From Burkholderiales bacterium (GTDB lineage: Bacteria; Pseudomonadota; Gammaproteobacteria; Burkholderiales; WYBJ01), in assembly GCA_022841915.1 (NCBI GenBank), contig JALHQN010000020.1:16428-80427 (forward strand): a DNA stretch of 64,000 nucleotides, read 5' to 3'. Below are positions 29,356 to 39,988 of the stretch, piece by piece; positions within the stretch are counted from its first letter, which is position 1, and each line of letters starts with the position of its first letter. Both the position numbers and the translations under genes were made by a program. Under the pieces are notes generated by a model. It saw only the letters and a program-made list of their open reading frames with translations. It was not told the origin of the DNA and searched no databases.

Positions 29356-30783
29356 TCAGCCCAACTTCATCCGTCCGTAGAGCTCGAGGGCGATCTTGCG
29401 GGCCTCGGCATGATCCACCACGGGCCGGGGATAGTTTTCGCCCAAGCTCACCCCAGCCTGTCGCAGTTCCTCCGCGGTCATCTTCCACGGCGCGTGGATG
29501 TGCCGATCCGGGACGCGCGCGAGTTCCGGCACGTACCGACGGATGAACGCACCCTTGGGATCGAACTTCTCCGACTGGGTGACCGGGTTGAAGATGCGGA
29601 AATAGGGCTGCGCGTCGCAGCCCGTGGATGCCGACCACTGCCACCCGCCATTGTTCGATGCCAGGTCGTAGTCGTTCAGATGCTGCGCGAAATATCGCTC
29701 GCCCCAGCGCCAGTCGACATGCAGATCCTTCACCAGAAAGGACGCGGCAACCATGCGCAGCCGATTGTGCATGTAGCCCGCGAGATTGAGCTGGCGCATG
29801 GCGGCGTCGACCAGCGGATAGCCCGTCCGGCCCTCGCACCAGGCTTGGAACAGCGCACGGTCGTTGGGGAAGGGAATGGCATCGAGTTCCTGCTTGAACG
29901 CATGCGTCACGACCCGCGGATGGTAATGCAGGATCATGAAATAGAAATCGCGCCAGATGAGCTCGTGGAGCCACGTGCGCGCACCCTCGCTGGTGCGCGC
30001 GGCCGCCAGCGCGACCAGCCGGCGGACAGAGACAGTGCCAAAGCGCAGGTGCACCGAGAGGTAGGACGGGCCGCGTACCGCAGGAAAATCGCGTCGCTCG
30101 CGATAGGCGTCGATGCGCTGCAGGAAATCCTCCAGCAGTTTCTCCGCCCCCTGCGCACCCGGCGGAATTCCGATCCGGTCGAGGTTCGTCTGCTCGAATC
30201 CCAGCGCGCTCAATGCGGGCACCTCCTGGGCCGCCGCAGGCGCCAGCGCTGCCAGATACTTCTCCACCGGATACGCTTGATGAAAGAAGGGAACCAACCG
30301 CTTGAGCCAGGCGTCCCGGTACGGGGAGTACACGGAAAACGGCTTGCCGGCGCCTGTCAGTACCTCGTCCTTCTCGAAGATGACCTGATCCTTGCGCGTG
30401 CGAAACGCGACGCCTCGTGCGGCTAATGCACGAGCCACGGCGGTATCGCGGGCGACCGCCTCGGGCTCGTAGTCGTGGTTCGCGAACACGGCGTCGACGC
30501 CTAGCTTGGCCGCCAGCCGCGGAATCTCTTCGCACGCGCGCCCATGCAGCGTCAGGAGCGTGCTGCCGACCGCGATCAGCGCCTCGTTCAGTTGCACTGC
30601 GCTTGCGCGGATGAACTCGACGCGCCGGTCGGCACGAGACGGCAACCGGTCGAGAATATCGGTGTCGAAGACGAACACGCACCAGACACGGCGACTCGAT
30701 TTGAGCGCAGCGTGCAGGGCGGCGTTATCGGACAGGCGCAGATCGCGCCGGAACCAGAACAATGCGCAGCTTGATTGGGTCAT
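29356..30783 (-). CDS. phrB: Deoxyribodipyrimidine photolyase (class I)
   Basis: LFWFRRDLRLSDNAAL, GRTGYPLVDAAMRQL, MHNRLRMVAASFLVKDL, DYDLASNNGGWQWSASTGCDAQPYFRIFNP. Confidence 0.95.
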   Translation of the reverse strand: MTQSSCALFWFRRDLRLSDNAALHAALKSSRRVWCVFVFDTDILDRLPSRADRRVEFIRASAVQLNEALIAVGSTLLTLHGRACEEIPRLAAKLGVDAVFANHDYEPEAVARDTAVARALAARGVAFRTRKDQVIFEKDEVLTGAGKPFSVYSPYRDAWLKRLVPFFHQAYPVEKYLAALAPAAAQEVPALSALGFEQTNLDRIGIPPGAQGAEKLLEDFLQRIDAYRERRDFPAVRGPSYLSVHLRFGTVSVRRLVALAAARTSEGARTWLHELIWRDFYFMILHYHPRVVTHAFKQELDAIPFPNDRALFQAWCEGRTGYPLVDAAMRQLNLAGYMHNRLRMVAASFLVKDLHVDWRWGERYFAQHLNDYDLASNNGGWQWSASTGCDAQPYFRIFNPVTQSEKFDPKGAFIRRYVPELARVPDRHIHAPWKMTAEELRQAGVSLGENYPRPVVDHAEARKIALELYGRMKLG

Positions 30784-30871
30784 CGGGCTCGACTCGTGAT
30801 CCCGCGATCCGACACGAATCGAGGCGGAGGGTTTCATTGTGAAGGGCATGCGAGGCGTTTACAATCGATCC

Positions 30872-31432
30872 ATGGGCACCATGAACCTGACCGATCATTT
30901 CTTGATCGCCATGCCAAACATGGTCGACCCGCATTTCTCCCGTACCCTCACCTATGTGTGCGAGCACAACGACCAGGGCGCGCTCGGTCTGGTGGTGAAC
31001 CGTCCGCTGGACATGACGCTATCCGCACTGCTCTCTCAGGTCGACGTGTCGCATGCCGCGCCCATGCTGCAGAAGATGCCCGTCCATTTCGGCGGCCCGG
31101 TCCAGGTCGACCGCGGTTTCGTTCTGCACCAGCCGGTGGGCGAATGGCAGTCGACCCTGGCGGTCAACGGGCGGATCGGGCTTACCACCTCCAAAGACGT
31201 TCTGGTCGCCGTCGGCAACGGCGAAGGGCCCGCCAAGCTGTTGGTCACCCTCGGTTACGCCGGATGGGCGCCCGGGCAACTGGAAAACGAGCTGGCGCAG
31301 AACGCATGGCTGACGGTTCAGGCCGCGCCCGAGGTGATCTTCGATCTCCCGTGCGAAGAGCGTCTCCCAGCCGCCATGCAGTTGCTCGGCATCGATTTCG
31401 CTCGCTTGTCCGAGCAGGTCGGGCATGCCTGA
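30872..31432 (+). CDS. yqgE: YqgE/AlgH family protein
   Basis: [47 protein letters not shown] family signature. Confidence 0.95.
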   Translation: MGTMNLTDHFLIAMPNMVDPHFSRTLTYVCEHNDQGALGLVVNRPLDMTLSALLSQVDVSHAAPMLQKMPVHFGGPVQVDRGFVLHQPVGEWQSTLAVNGRIGLTTSKDVLVAVGNGEGPAKLLVTLGYAGWAPGQLENELAQNAWLTVQAAPEVIFDLPCEERLPAAMQLLGIDFARLSEQVGHA

Positions 31433-31465
31433 CCGAGCGCGCGGCGACGAGGGCGAGGGGCCACG

Positions 31466-31993
31466 GTGATCAGCGAACCCCAGGGTGCGATTGACGTGAC
31501 AGCGCAGATGGCATCCTCCTCGCCCGCGCCCCGCGCCCCCGGCAGCGAAGTTCGCAGCGGCACCGTGCTTGCCTTCGACTTCGGCACCCGACGCATCGGC
31601 GTCGCCATGGGCACCCTCGAACTCGCCATGGCCCATCCGCTCGCCGCTATTCAGTACGACGACAACCAACGGCGCTTCGCCGCTATCTCCACCCTCGTGG
31701 AAGAATGGCAGCCCGTGCGCTTCATCGTGGGGTGTCCGGGCGTCTCCGACGATACGCCGCATTCCCTCGCGCCTGCCATACAACGTTTCGCACGCCGACT
31801 GCGCGCCAGGTTCGCGCTGCCGGTCGATCTGGTGGAGGAAGCGCTGTCGTCCTGGGCTGCAAGCCGACGCCTGAGCGAAGCCGGAATCCCCGCGCGAGAA
31901 CAAAAGCAGCGCATCGATTCGATGGCAGCGTGCGTGATCCTGGAATCCTGGTTCGCAACTGCAGATCGTCATTTGGCCGGTACAAATTCATGA
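31466..31993 (+). CDS. yqgF: Holliday junction resolvase-like RuvX/YqgF
   Basis: VLAFDFGTRRIGVAMG RNase H-like motif, VGCPG, GTG start; stop overlaps the pyrR start (ATGA). Confidence 0.93.
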   Translation: MISEPQGAIDVTAQMASSSPAPRAPGSEVRSGTVLAFDFGTRRIGVAMGTLELAMAHPLAAIQYDDNQRRFAAISTLVEEWQPVRFIVGCPGVSDDTPHSLAPAIQRFARRLRARFALPVDLVEEALSSWAASRRLSEAGIPAREQKQRIDSMAACVILESWFATADRHLAGTNS

Positions 31994-32517
31994 TACTGAC
32001 GGCACAAACACTGCCCGACGCCGAAGCGCTGCTCGCCGAACTCTTGCGACAGATCGCGCCCACCGTCGGCAAGAACACGGCATTGATCGGCATCCGCACC
32101 GGCGGCGTATGGATCGCCGAGCGCCTGCACAAGGCACTCGGCCTGAACATCGCCCTGGGCACGCTGGACGTGAGTTTCTACCGAGACGACTTCGAGCAGC
32201 GCGGTCTTTCCTCGCAGGTTCGCCCTTCGACGATTCCTTTCTCGGTCGACGAACAGGACCTCATTCTGGTCGACGACGTCCTCTACACCGGGCGCACGAT
32301 ACGCGCGGCCATGAACGAGCTTTTCGACTACGGCCGGCCAGCGAGCATCCGGCTGGCGACGTTGATCGACCGGGGCGGACGCGAACTGCCGATCGCGGCT
32401 CAATACGTCGGCGCGACGCTGGACGTCGCGCCCAACCGAAACATCGAACTGCAGCGCACGGACGACGGGCGACTTTCGCTCGTGCTCAGGGAAGACACGA
32501 AAGCGGCAGGACACTAA
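31990..32517 (+). CDS. pyrR: PyrR bifunctional protein / uracil phosphoribosyltransferase
   Basis: PRPP loop [45 protein letters not shown]. Confidence 0.95.
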   Translation: MILTAQTLPDAEALLAELLRQIAPTVGKNTALIGIRTGGVWIAERLHKALGLNIALGTLDVSFYRDDFEQRGLSSQVRPSTIPFSVDEQDLILVDDVLYTGRTIRAAMNELFDYGRPASIRLATLIDRGGRELPIAAQYVGATLDVAPNRNIELQRTDDGRLSLVLREDTKAAGH

Positions 32518-32653
32518 GGGGCGCCGAAACAGCGGCCCACGATGGCAGGGTCTGCGCAGCGGCGGTCTCGAATCGAATCGGAGCATCGATGCGATTCGCG
32601 CCGCGGGCAGACCGATGGGAGATCCGGACTCGTCCGACGAAAACAACGAAAGC

Positions 32654-33604
32654 ATGACAGCCAACCCTCAACTGAACCGCAATGGAGAGCTGACGCATCT
32701 GCTCTCCATCGAAGGGCTACCGGCCTCCATCCTGTGGCAAATCCTCGATACCGCCCGCTCTTTCGTGAGCATCGGCGAACGGGAAGTGAAGAAGGTGCCC
32801 TTGCTGCGAGGCAAGAGCGTCTTCAATCTCTTCTTCGAGGCCAGCACACGAACCCGCACGACCTTCGAGATTGCCGCCAAGCGCCTGTCGGCGGACGTCA
32901 TCAACCTGAACATCGCCACCTCGTCGCAGAACAAGGGCGAGCGGCTGCTCGACACCGTCGACAACCTGGCGGCCATGAACGCCGACATGTTCATCGTCCG
33001 GCATGCCCAGAGCGGCGCGGCGCACTTCATCGCCAGGCACGTATCGCCCAACATTCACGTCATCAATGCGGGCGACGGGCGCCACGAGCACCCCACCCAA
33101 GGCCTGCTCGACGTATTCACCATCCGGCACTACAAGCATGATTTCTCGAAGCTGCGCGTCGCGATCGTCGGTGACGTGCTGCATTCGCGGGTCGCGCGCT
33201 CGCAAATCCATGCGCTGTCGATACTCGGCTGCCCGGAGATTCGCGCCATCGGGCCGCGCACTTTGCTGCCCCGGGAAATCCAGGGCCTGGGCGTGCACGT
33301 CTACCATGACATGCACGAGGGCTTGAAGGACGTCGATGTCGTGACGATGCTGAGGTTGCAGAACGAGCGCATGCAGGGGCCCCTGCTGCCCTCGCCACAG
33401 GAGTTCTTCAAGAACTACGGCCTCACGCCGGAGAAGCTGGCGCGGGCGCGGCCCGATGCGATCGTGCTGCATCCCGGGCCGATGAATCGAGGGGTCGAGA
33501 TCGATTCCAGCGTGGCCGACGGAACGCAATCGGTCATCCTGCCCCAGGTCACGTTCGGAATCGCCGTCCGCATGGCGGTGATGTCCATCCTCGCCGGCAA
33601 CTGA
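32654..33604 (+). CDS. pyrB: Aspartate carbamoyltransferase catalytic subunit
   Basis: [66 protein letters not shown]. Confidence 0.97.
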   Translation: MTANPQLNRNGELTHLLSIEGLPASILWQILDTARSFVSIGEREVKKVPLLRGKSVFNLFFEASTRTRTTFEIAAKRLSADVINLNIATSSQNKGERLLDTVDNLAAMNADMFIVRHAQSGAAHFIARHVSPNIHVINAGDGRHEHPTQGLLDVFTIRHYKHDFSKLRVAIVGDVLHSRVARSQIHALSILGCPEIRAIGPRTLLPREIQGLGVHVYHDMHEGLKDVDVVTMLRLQNERMQGPLLPSPQEFFKNYGLTPEKLARARPDAIVLHPGPMNRGVEIDSSVADGTQSVILPQVTFGIAVRMAVMSILAGN

Positions 33605-33614
33605 GACGCGCGCA

Positions 33615-34889
33615 ATGAAGATATTGATACACGGCGGTAGAGTCGTCGACCCGACCAGCGGGCTCGATCGCATCCAGGATCTATGCATTGCCGAGGGCAG
33701 GATCGCCGCCGTCGGCAGCATCCCGGACGGCTTCCACCCGGACAGAAAAATCAACGCCTCGGGGATGATCGTCTGTCCCGGCCTGGTCGACCTCGCCGTG
33801 CGCCTGCGTGAACCGGGCTACGAGCACATCGCCACGCTCGAGTCGGAGATGAGCGCTGCGGTCGCCGGCGGCGTCACGAGCCTCGCCTGCCTGCCGGACA
33901 CCGACCCGCCCTTGGACGAGCCGGGCCTGGTCGAGATGCTGAAGCATCGGGCGCGGCAGTTGAATCAGGCGAGAGTCTATCCGCTCGGAGCGCTTACCCA
34001 AGGGCTGCGCGGCGAGCGTCTGACCGAGATGGCGGAGCTGACCGAAGCCGGCTGCATCGCCTTCACTCAGGCCGATGCGCCGATCGTGGATACCGCCGTG
34101 CTTCTGAGCGCGCTGGATTACGCATCGACGTTCGGATACCAGGTATGGCTGCGCCCGCAGGAGCACTTCCTGGCACGCAATGGCGTCGCGCACGAAGGTC
34201 AGGTTGCCACCCGGCTCGGCCTCGGCGGCATCCCCGTGTCCGCGGAAACCATCGCCATAGCGACGGTCGTAAACCTCATGCGCAATACCGAAGCCCGGGT
34301 CCACCTGTGCCGGCTGTCCAGTGCCGCCGGGGTCGCGATGGTGAGAGAAGCGCGCGCCCAAGGCCTCAAGCTCACCTGCGACATTTCGATCCATCATCTG
34401 CATCTGTCGGAGATGGACATCGGCTATTACGACTCCAACTGCCACCTGCAGCCGCCGTTGCGAGGTCAACGTGATCGCGACGCCCTGCGCGCGGCGTTGC
34501 TCGACGGAACCATCGACGCCTTGTGTTCCGACCATACCCCGGTCGATGAAGACGCCAAGCAACTGCCGTTCGCCGAATCCGATGCCGGCGCCACCGGCCT
34601 GGAACTGCTGCTGCCGCTGGCGCTCAAATGGGGGGACGAGACTGGAACACCGCTTGCGCAGACACTCGCGCGCGTGACCTGCGACCCCGCCAGAATCCTC
34701 GGCATCGACGCCGGCAACCTTGCCATCGGCAGGGCAGCCGACCTTTGCCTGTTCGACGCCGAGCGTTACTGGAAGGTCGACGCGCAGTCGCTGAAGAGCA
34801 TGGGCAAGAACACGCCCTACTTCCGCATGGAACTGCGCGGACGCGTATGTTTCACTCTCGTCGAAGGGCAGGTCGTCTACGAGCTTTGA
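33615..34889 (+). CDS. pyrC': Dihydroorotase-like protein (PyrC' type, likely non-catalytic)
   Basis: DHOase fold, but the HxH site reads DLAVRLREPG instead of DLHVHLREPG and the later His site reads VHLCRLSS. Adjacent to pyrB. Confidence 0.9.
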   Translation: MKILIHGGRVVDPTSGLDRIQDLCIAEGRIAAVGSIPDGFHPDRKINASGMIVCPGLVDLAVRLREPGYEHIATLESEMSAAVAGGVTSLACLPDTDPPLDEPGLVEMLKHRARQLNQARVYPLGALTQGLRGERLTEMAELTEAGCIAFTQADAPIVDTAVLLSALDYASTFGYQVWLRPQEHFLARNGVAHEGQVATRLGLGGIPVSAETIAIATVVNLMRNTEARVHLCRLSSAAGVAMVREARAQGLKLTCDISIHHLHLSEMDIGYYDSNCHLQPPLRGQRDRDALRAALLDGTIDALCSDHTPVDEDAKQLPFAESDAGATGLELLLPLALKWGDETGTPLAQTLARVTCDPARILGIDAGNLAIGRAADLCLFDAERYWKVDAQSLKSMGKNTPYFRMELRGRVCFTLVEGQVVYEL

Positions 34890-34954
34890 GCCTCGATGCG
34901 CTCACGTGCGACGGCCGCTGCGTGTCTGTCGTTGCTGTCCACGAAAGGTAAGGA

Positions 34955-36994
34955 ATGAATCCGCTACTCGATTGCTCGGGACTGCCTCGCTTCGCCGAGT
35001 TCAAACCCGAACTGGTCGCTCCGGCGATCGATGCGCTGCTTGCCGAATGCCGCGCGACCGTGGACCAGGTGACCGCCGAGAGCACACCGGTCACCTGGGA
35101 TACATTCGTGCAACCTCTGATCGATGCCAACGAGCGCCTCGGCAGAGCTTGGGGACAAACGGCCCACCTCAATGCGGTCGTCAACACGCCCGCGCTGCGC
35201 GAAGCCTACAACACCGCACTGCCCGTCATTACGCAATACTGGACTGAACTCGGCCAGAACCAGGTGCTGTTCGAACGCTACAAGGCGTTGGCGCACTCGG
35301 CCGAATACGCGAACCTGTCGGCCGCGCGCAAGAAAATCGTCGAGAACGAACTGCGCGACTTCCGGCTGGGCGGCGCCGAGTTGTCGCCGCAGAACAAGGC
35401 GCGCTATCGGGAAGTGCGCGAACGGCTGGCCGAGCTTTCCTCGCGCTTCTCCGACAACATTCTCGATGCGACGGATGCCTTCACGCATATCGAGACCGAC
35501 CCGGCACGCGTCGCGGGCATCCCGGAGGATGCGCTGGAGGCCGCGCGCAAAGCGGCACAAGACCAGAGCAAGGACGGCTGGCAGTTCACCCTGAAGATGC
35601 CATCCTATCTGCCGGTCATGCAGTATGCGCAGAATCGCGAACTACGCCAGCTGATGTACCACGCCTATGCCACCCGCGCTGCCGAGTTCGGCAAGCCCGA
35701 ATGGAACAACACGCTCGTCATGGCCGAAATGCTGAAGCTGCGGCGCGAACTTGCCCGGCTGCTCGATTTCGAACATTTCGCGGCCTACTCGCTCGAGCCG
35801 AAGATGGCGAAGACGGCAGAGGAAGTGCTCGTCTTCCTGCGCGATCTGGGCCAGAGAGCCAAGCCTTATGCCGAGCGCGACCTGACCGAGCTGAAGGCCT
35901 TCGCCCGCTCCGAACTGGGCATCGACGAACTGCAGGCGTGGGATGTCGCTTATGCCTCCGAGCGGCTGCGCATCGCGCGCTACTCGTTTTCCGATCAGGA
36001 GGTGAAGCAGTACTTCACCGAGGAGCAGGTGCTCACCGGCATGTTCGGCCTGATCGAGCGGTTGTACGGCATCACCGTCCAACCGGATCAAGCGCCCCTG
36101 TGGCATCCGGACGTGCGCTTCTACGCACTCACCGATCGCAGCGGCGAGAAGATCGGCCAGTTCTATCTCGACATGTACGCGCGATCGGGCAAACGCGGCG
36201 GCGCGTGGATGGACGACGCCATCGCGCGCAGGCGCAGCAACGCCGGCATTCAAGCGCCGGTTGCCTACCTCACCTGCAACTTCTCTCCGCCGGTGGGTGG
36301 CAAGCCGGCCTTGCTCACGCACGACGAAGTCAGCACCCTCTTTCACGAGTTCGGCCACGGCCTGCACCATCTGCTCACCCGGGTGGAAGACCTGCCCGTC
36401 GCCGGCATCAGCGGCGTGGAATGGGATGCGGTGGAACTGCCCAGCCAGTTCATGGAAAACTTCTGCTGGGAGTGGGACGTGCTCGAGCCCATGACGCAGC
36501 ATGTCGAGACCGGAGCGCGCCTGCCGCGCGCCTTGTTCGACAAGATGCTGGCGGCCAAGAATTTCCAGATCGGCATGCAGACCGTGCGTCAGTTGGAGTT
36601 TTCGCTGTTCGACATGCTCCTGCACAGCCAGTACGACCCGGAGGGTCCGCAGACACCGGAAGACATCCTGGCGCAAGTGAGAGCCGAGATTGCAGTGCTG
36701 GTGCCGCCGGCCTACAACCGATTCGCCAACAGCTTCTCGCATATCTTCGGCGGCGGATACGCGGCGGGCTATTACAGTTACAAGTGGGCGGAGGTGCTGT
36801 CGGCCGACGCTTATAGTTTGTTCGAGGAACGAGGGATACTCAATCCGGAGATCGGACAGCGATTCCGCGACGAGATCCTGGCAGTGGGCGGAAGCCGACC
36901 GGCCATGGACTCGTTCAGGGCGTTCCGGGGGCGAGAGCCGAAAATCGACGCGCTGCTGCGGCATAACGGAATGGCGCAAGAACTGGCCGCCTGA
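34955..36994 (+). CDS. prlC: Oligopeptidase A (M3 family)
   Basis: LFHEFGHGLHHLLTRVEDLPVAGISGVEWDAVELPSQFMENFCWE zinc site; M3 family layout. Confidence 0.96.
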   Translation: MNPLLDCSGLPRFAEFKPELVAPAIDALLAECRATVDQVTAESTPVTWDTFVQPLIDANERLGRAWGQTAHLNAVVNTPALREAYNTALPVITQYWTELGQNQVLFERYKALAHSAEYANLSAARKKIVENELRDFRLGGAELSPQNKARYREVRERLAELSSRFSDNILDATDAFTHIETDPARVAGIPEDALEAARKAAQDQSKDGWQFTLKMPSYLPVMQYAQNRELRQLMYHAYATRAAEFGKPEWNNTLVMAEMLKLRRELARLLDFEHFAAYSLEPKMAKTAEEVLVFLRDLGQRAKPYAERDLTELKAFARSELGIDELQAWDVAYASERLRIARYSFSDQEVKQYFTEEQVLTGMFGLIERLYGITVQPDQAPLWHPDVRFYALTDRSGEKIGQFYLDMYARSGKRGGAWMDDAIARRRSNAGIQAPVAYLTCNFSPPVGGKPALLTHDEVSTLFHEFGHGLHHLLTRVEDLPVAGISGVEWDAVELPSQFMENFCWEWDVLEPMTQHVETGARLPRALFDKMLAAKNFQIGMQTVRQLEFSLFDMLLHSQYDPEGPQTPEDILAQVRAEIAVLVPPAYNRFANSFSHIFGGGYAAGYYSYKWAEVLSADAYSLFEERGILNPEIGQRFRDEILAVGGSRPAMDSFRAFRGREPKIDALLRHNGMAQELAA

Positions 36995-37062
36995 TACAGC
37001 GCCTGCGCGGCTCGTCCCCATGATAGAGTCCTAGGGATTCGGGTATGTTCGAGGTGAAAATC

Positions 37063-37620
37063 ATGAAAACGCTGGTGCTCGTCATCCTGAGCGTGCTCGC
37101 GGCACCTGTATCTGCCGCCATGTACAAGTGGGTCGATGCTCAGGGCAGAACGCAATACAGCGACACGCCCCCGCCGCCCAGCGCCAAGAAGGTCGAGGAA
37201 CAGAAATTCATCCGCAACACGATCGACACGGGGGGCTCCCCCTTTGCCGTCCGGGAAGCGGCCAAGCGCAACCCGGTCACCGTTTGGATGAACGACTGCG
37301 GCGATCTCTGCAACCAGGCCCGCAATTTCCTGGCTCGACGAGGCGTGCCCCATAGCGTGCGCAACCCGTCTCGCCAAGACGAACAGGATGACTGGAAGAA
37401 AGCCAGTGGCGGCGACAACTCGGTCCCGCTGCTGATCGTGGGCAGCGCTACGGCGCTCAAAGGTTTCGACGAAGCGCAGTGGCATGCCGCCCTGGATGCC
37501 GCCGGTTATCCGCGTAGCGCGCCGGCGCTGAAGCCTCAAGCCATTCCGCCAGCGGCAACCACCCCGCCCAAGCCCGCGGTCGCAACGCCCTCGGAACCCG
37601 CGCCGCCCGCCCAGCCGTAG
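37063..37620 (+). CDS. DUF4124 domain-containing protein with glutaredoxin-like region
   Basis: Signal peptide, AAMYKWVDAQGRTQYSDTPPPPSAKKVEEQK (DUF4124 hallmark), WMNDCGDLCNQARNFLARRGVPHSVRNP. Confidence 0.85.
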   Translation: MKTLVLVILSVLAAPVSAAMYKWVDAQGRTQYSDTPPPPSAKKVEEQKFIRNTIDTGGSPFAVREAAKRNPVTVWMNDCGDLCNQARNFLARRGVPHSVRNPSRQDEQDDWKKASGGDNSVPLLIVGSATALKGFDEAQWHAALDAAGYPRSAPALKPQAIPPAATTPPKPAVATPSEPAPPAQP

Positions 37621-37627
37621 TTTGCGG

Positions 37628-37652
37628 CCTGCGCCGCAACCCGTGGCGCAGG
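37628..37652 (+). other. Hairpin (CCTGCGCC-9nt-GGCGCAGG) just after the DUF4124 gene stop
   Basis: Perfect 8-bp stem 7 nt past the stop codon. No T-tract, so intrinsic termination is unproven. Confidence 0.45.
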
Positions 37653-37832
37653 TAACGTTGCACTGCTGCGCGCAATGAATGCTCTGGCATCACGGCGCGC
37701 CGCGCCCGACCCGGCACAGCCCGGGGCTGCCCACCTACTTGCCGCTCGAACGGCATCCGCTCAAGTTTGCCGACCAATCCACCGTTAGCGGCATACGGCG
37801 CTCCTCGTCAGCGCCACACTGAGTACGAAATC

Positions 37833-39761
37833 ATGGTGCAGTCCCTCGCCCCGACGCACACGTCCGCCTCCGAATCCATTGGCCGGTTTCGAGTCGTGCG
37901 TCTGCTCGGCCGCGGCGCTCAAGGCGCCGTCTACCTGGCCTCCGACCCCGAACTGGGTCGACTGGTCGCCATCAAAACACTGACCATACAGGGAGATGAC
38001 AGCGGCAGCCGCGTCCAGCGACTGATGCAGGAGGCTCGTACCGCCAGCGGCCTGTCCCATCCGAATGTCGTGCCGGTCTACGAGGTCGGCCTGGTAGGCG
38101 AGATGCCCTACGTCGTGTTCGAGTACGTCGAGGGCCGAACCTTGAGCCAACTGCTCAAGACCGATGGCGCCATGACGATGGCGCGAGCGGTGATCAGCAT
38201 GAGCCAGATCCTGGCTGGCGTTGCCCACGCGCACAGCAAGGGGTTCGTGCACGGAGACATCACGCCGGCAAACATATTGCTCTCGTCGACCGGCGTACCT
38301 CGACTCACCGACTTCGGCATCGCCCGCGGACTGCTGAGCATGAACGCAGAGCCTTCCGCCGGGACGGTTCGGTACATGGCTCCCGAGCACTTCAACGGAA
38401 CCAAGCGCGACCAGCGCGCAGACGTTTTCGCTTTGGGTCTGATCTTCTGGGAGATGCTGACCGGAGAGCCCGCCAACAACGGCAGCGACAACGCGAGCGC
38501 GATTTACCGCACGCTCCACGAAGAGATTGCCCCGCCCTCACAGAAAAAATACGGGATCGACCCGCGGCTAGACGAGATCATCGCCCGCGCCCTCGCCAAA
38601 GATCCCGACGCGCGCTTTGCTGACGCGGCAGAAATGAAGACCGTGCTGGACCGGTTCAGAGTCCCGAGCGGCGACGGTCAGACTCAGCTCAATACGGCGA
38701 GCACGCACAGTACGGTCGAGTTCTTGCTGCGACGCATGCGCCACAAGTCGAACTTTCCGGCCGTATCGCAGCGCTTCTCGGCGATCAACAAGCTGACATC
38801 GGAGGACAGCGACAACTCCTTGCAGAAACTGGCGAACCTGGTGATGCAGGATTTCGCGCTCACGCACAAGCTGCTGCAGTTGGTGAACTCCGCTGCCCAC
38901 GGGGGCAACGGACGCATTACCAGTGTCACGCAAGCGATCGTCACGCTCGGCCTCGAACAAGTTCGCGCTGTGGCGAGCAGTCTGATGTTGTCGTCCCCTC
39001 CGCAGGGAAAAGCCGCCCACCCCGGACTGCACGAAGTGCTGCTGGGCGCGTTCGTGGCCGCGATCATCGGCCGCAACGTCGGTCGCATGGCGGGACTTCG
39101 AAACGTGGAGGAGCTCTTCATCTGCTCCATGTTCAGCCGGCTGGGCGAGATACTGAGCATCTACTATCTCCCGGAGGACTACGACGAGATCGTTCGCGCC
39201 GTGCGAACGCGCAGCATCACCGAACGGGTCGCGTCGCATGAAGTGCTCGGCATAAGCTTCGACGAACTGGGCATCGAGGTCGCCAAGCAATGGAACTTCC
39301 CGCCCAGCGTGGTGCATGCCATGCGGGCACTGCCCGAGGGGTCGTTGCCGCAAGCAACGAGCGAACTCGAGCGCATCGCGCACTGCGCCGGATTCGCGCG
39401 GGAGTTGTGCGATGCGGCCTGGCGAACGCGTCCGGAGTGCAGGGAACAAGCCCTGAACGATCTGGCCGAGCGCTTCAGCGCCACGATACCGAGCGGCGAC
39501 GGTGCACTCGCAGGCCTGCTCCAGCACTCGCTGGAGCTGGGCTGCAAGTATTGCGCCATCATCGGCGTAAGCACGCAAGGCAGCGCATTGATCGAAGGAC
39601 TGCAGGCCTGGGCGCAGATCAAGAATCAAGCGCCCGTGCCGGCGGTCGCGTTACAGGAGGCGCCGACGCCGCCCGCAAGACCTCCCGTGCCGAGCGCGCT
39701 GATCGAGACGCAAAAGAAATCGGGTGGCCTGGGAGGATGGTTTCGCAAGCTGCTCGCCTGA
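37833..39761 (+). CDS. Serine/threonine protein kinase fused to HDOD domain
   Basis: LLGRGAQGAVYLASDPELGRLVAIKT P-loop and Lys, HGDITPANILL catalytic loop, DFGIARG, APEHF; C-terminal HDOD: FPAVSQRFSAINKLTSEDSDNSLQKLANLVMQDFALTHKLLQLVNSAAH. Confidence 0.92.
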   Translation: MVQSLAPTHTSASESIGRFRVVRLLGRGAQGAVYLASDPELGRLVAIKTLTIQGDDSGSRVQRLMQEARTASGLSHPNVVPVYEVGLVGEMPYVVFEYVEGRTLSQLLKTDGAMTMARAVISMSQILAGVAHAHSKGFVHGDITPANILLSSTGVPRLTDFGIARGLLSMNAEPSAGTVRYMAPEHFNGTKRDQRADVFALGLIFWEMLTGEPANNGSDNASAIYRTLHEEIAPPSQKKYGIDPRLDEIIARALAKDPDARFADAAEMKTVLDRFRVPSGDGQTQLNTASTHSTVEFLLRRMRHKSNFPAVSQRFSAINKLTSEDSDNSLQKLANLVMQDFALTHKLLQLVNSAAHGGNGRITSVTQAIVTLGLEQVRAVASSLMLSSPPQGKAAHPGLHEVLLGAFVAAIIGRNVGRMAGLRNVEELFICSMFSRLGEILSIYYLPEDYDEIVRAVRTRSITERVASHEVLGISFDELGIEVAKQWNFPPSVVHAMRALPEGSLPQATSELERIAHCAGFARELCDAAWRTRPECREQALNDLAERFSATIPSGDGALAGLLQHSLELGCKYCAIIGVSTQGSALIEGLQAWAQIKNQAPVPAVALQEAPTPPARPPVPSALIETQKKSGGLGGWFRKLLA

Positions 39762-39799
39762 GCGGACATCATGCCTCCGCCAATCGCCCGATCGCGCTC

Positions 39800-39988
39800 G
39801 TATCCTGAGTCAGAGATTCGTTGACGAATGACCGAACGGCATCGACGATGTAGAAGGCAGGAGAGGGTCGACATCGGCGTCTGACGCGAAGGGACCCAAA
39901 GCCAGCTTGGACGCCTGACGAGGATTTTCGACCAAACATGGCGTCGATCCTCGACGCTTTCGTTCAGCGAATTTCCGACTCAGGACAC
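39800..39988. repeat. MITE-like element, copy 1 (189 bp) with terminal inverted repeats
   Basis: Left end GTATCCTGAGTCAGAGATTCGTTGACGAA; reverse complement of right end GTGTCCTGAGTCGGAAATTCGCTGAACGAA. Interior matches copy 2 at 41597..41784. Confidence 0.8.
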
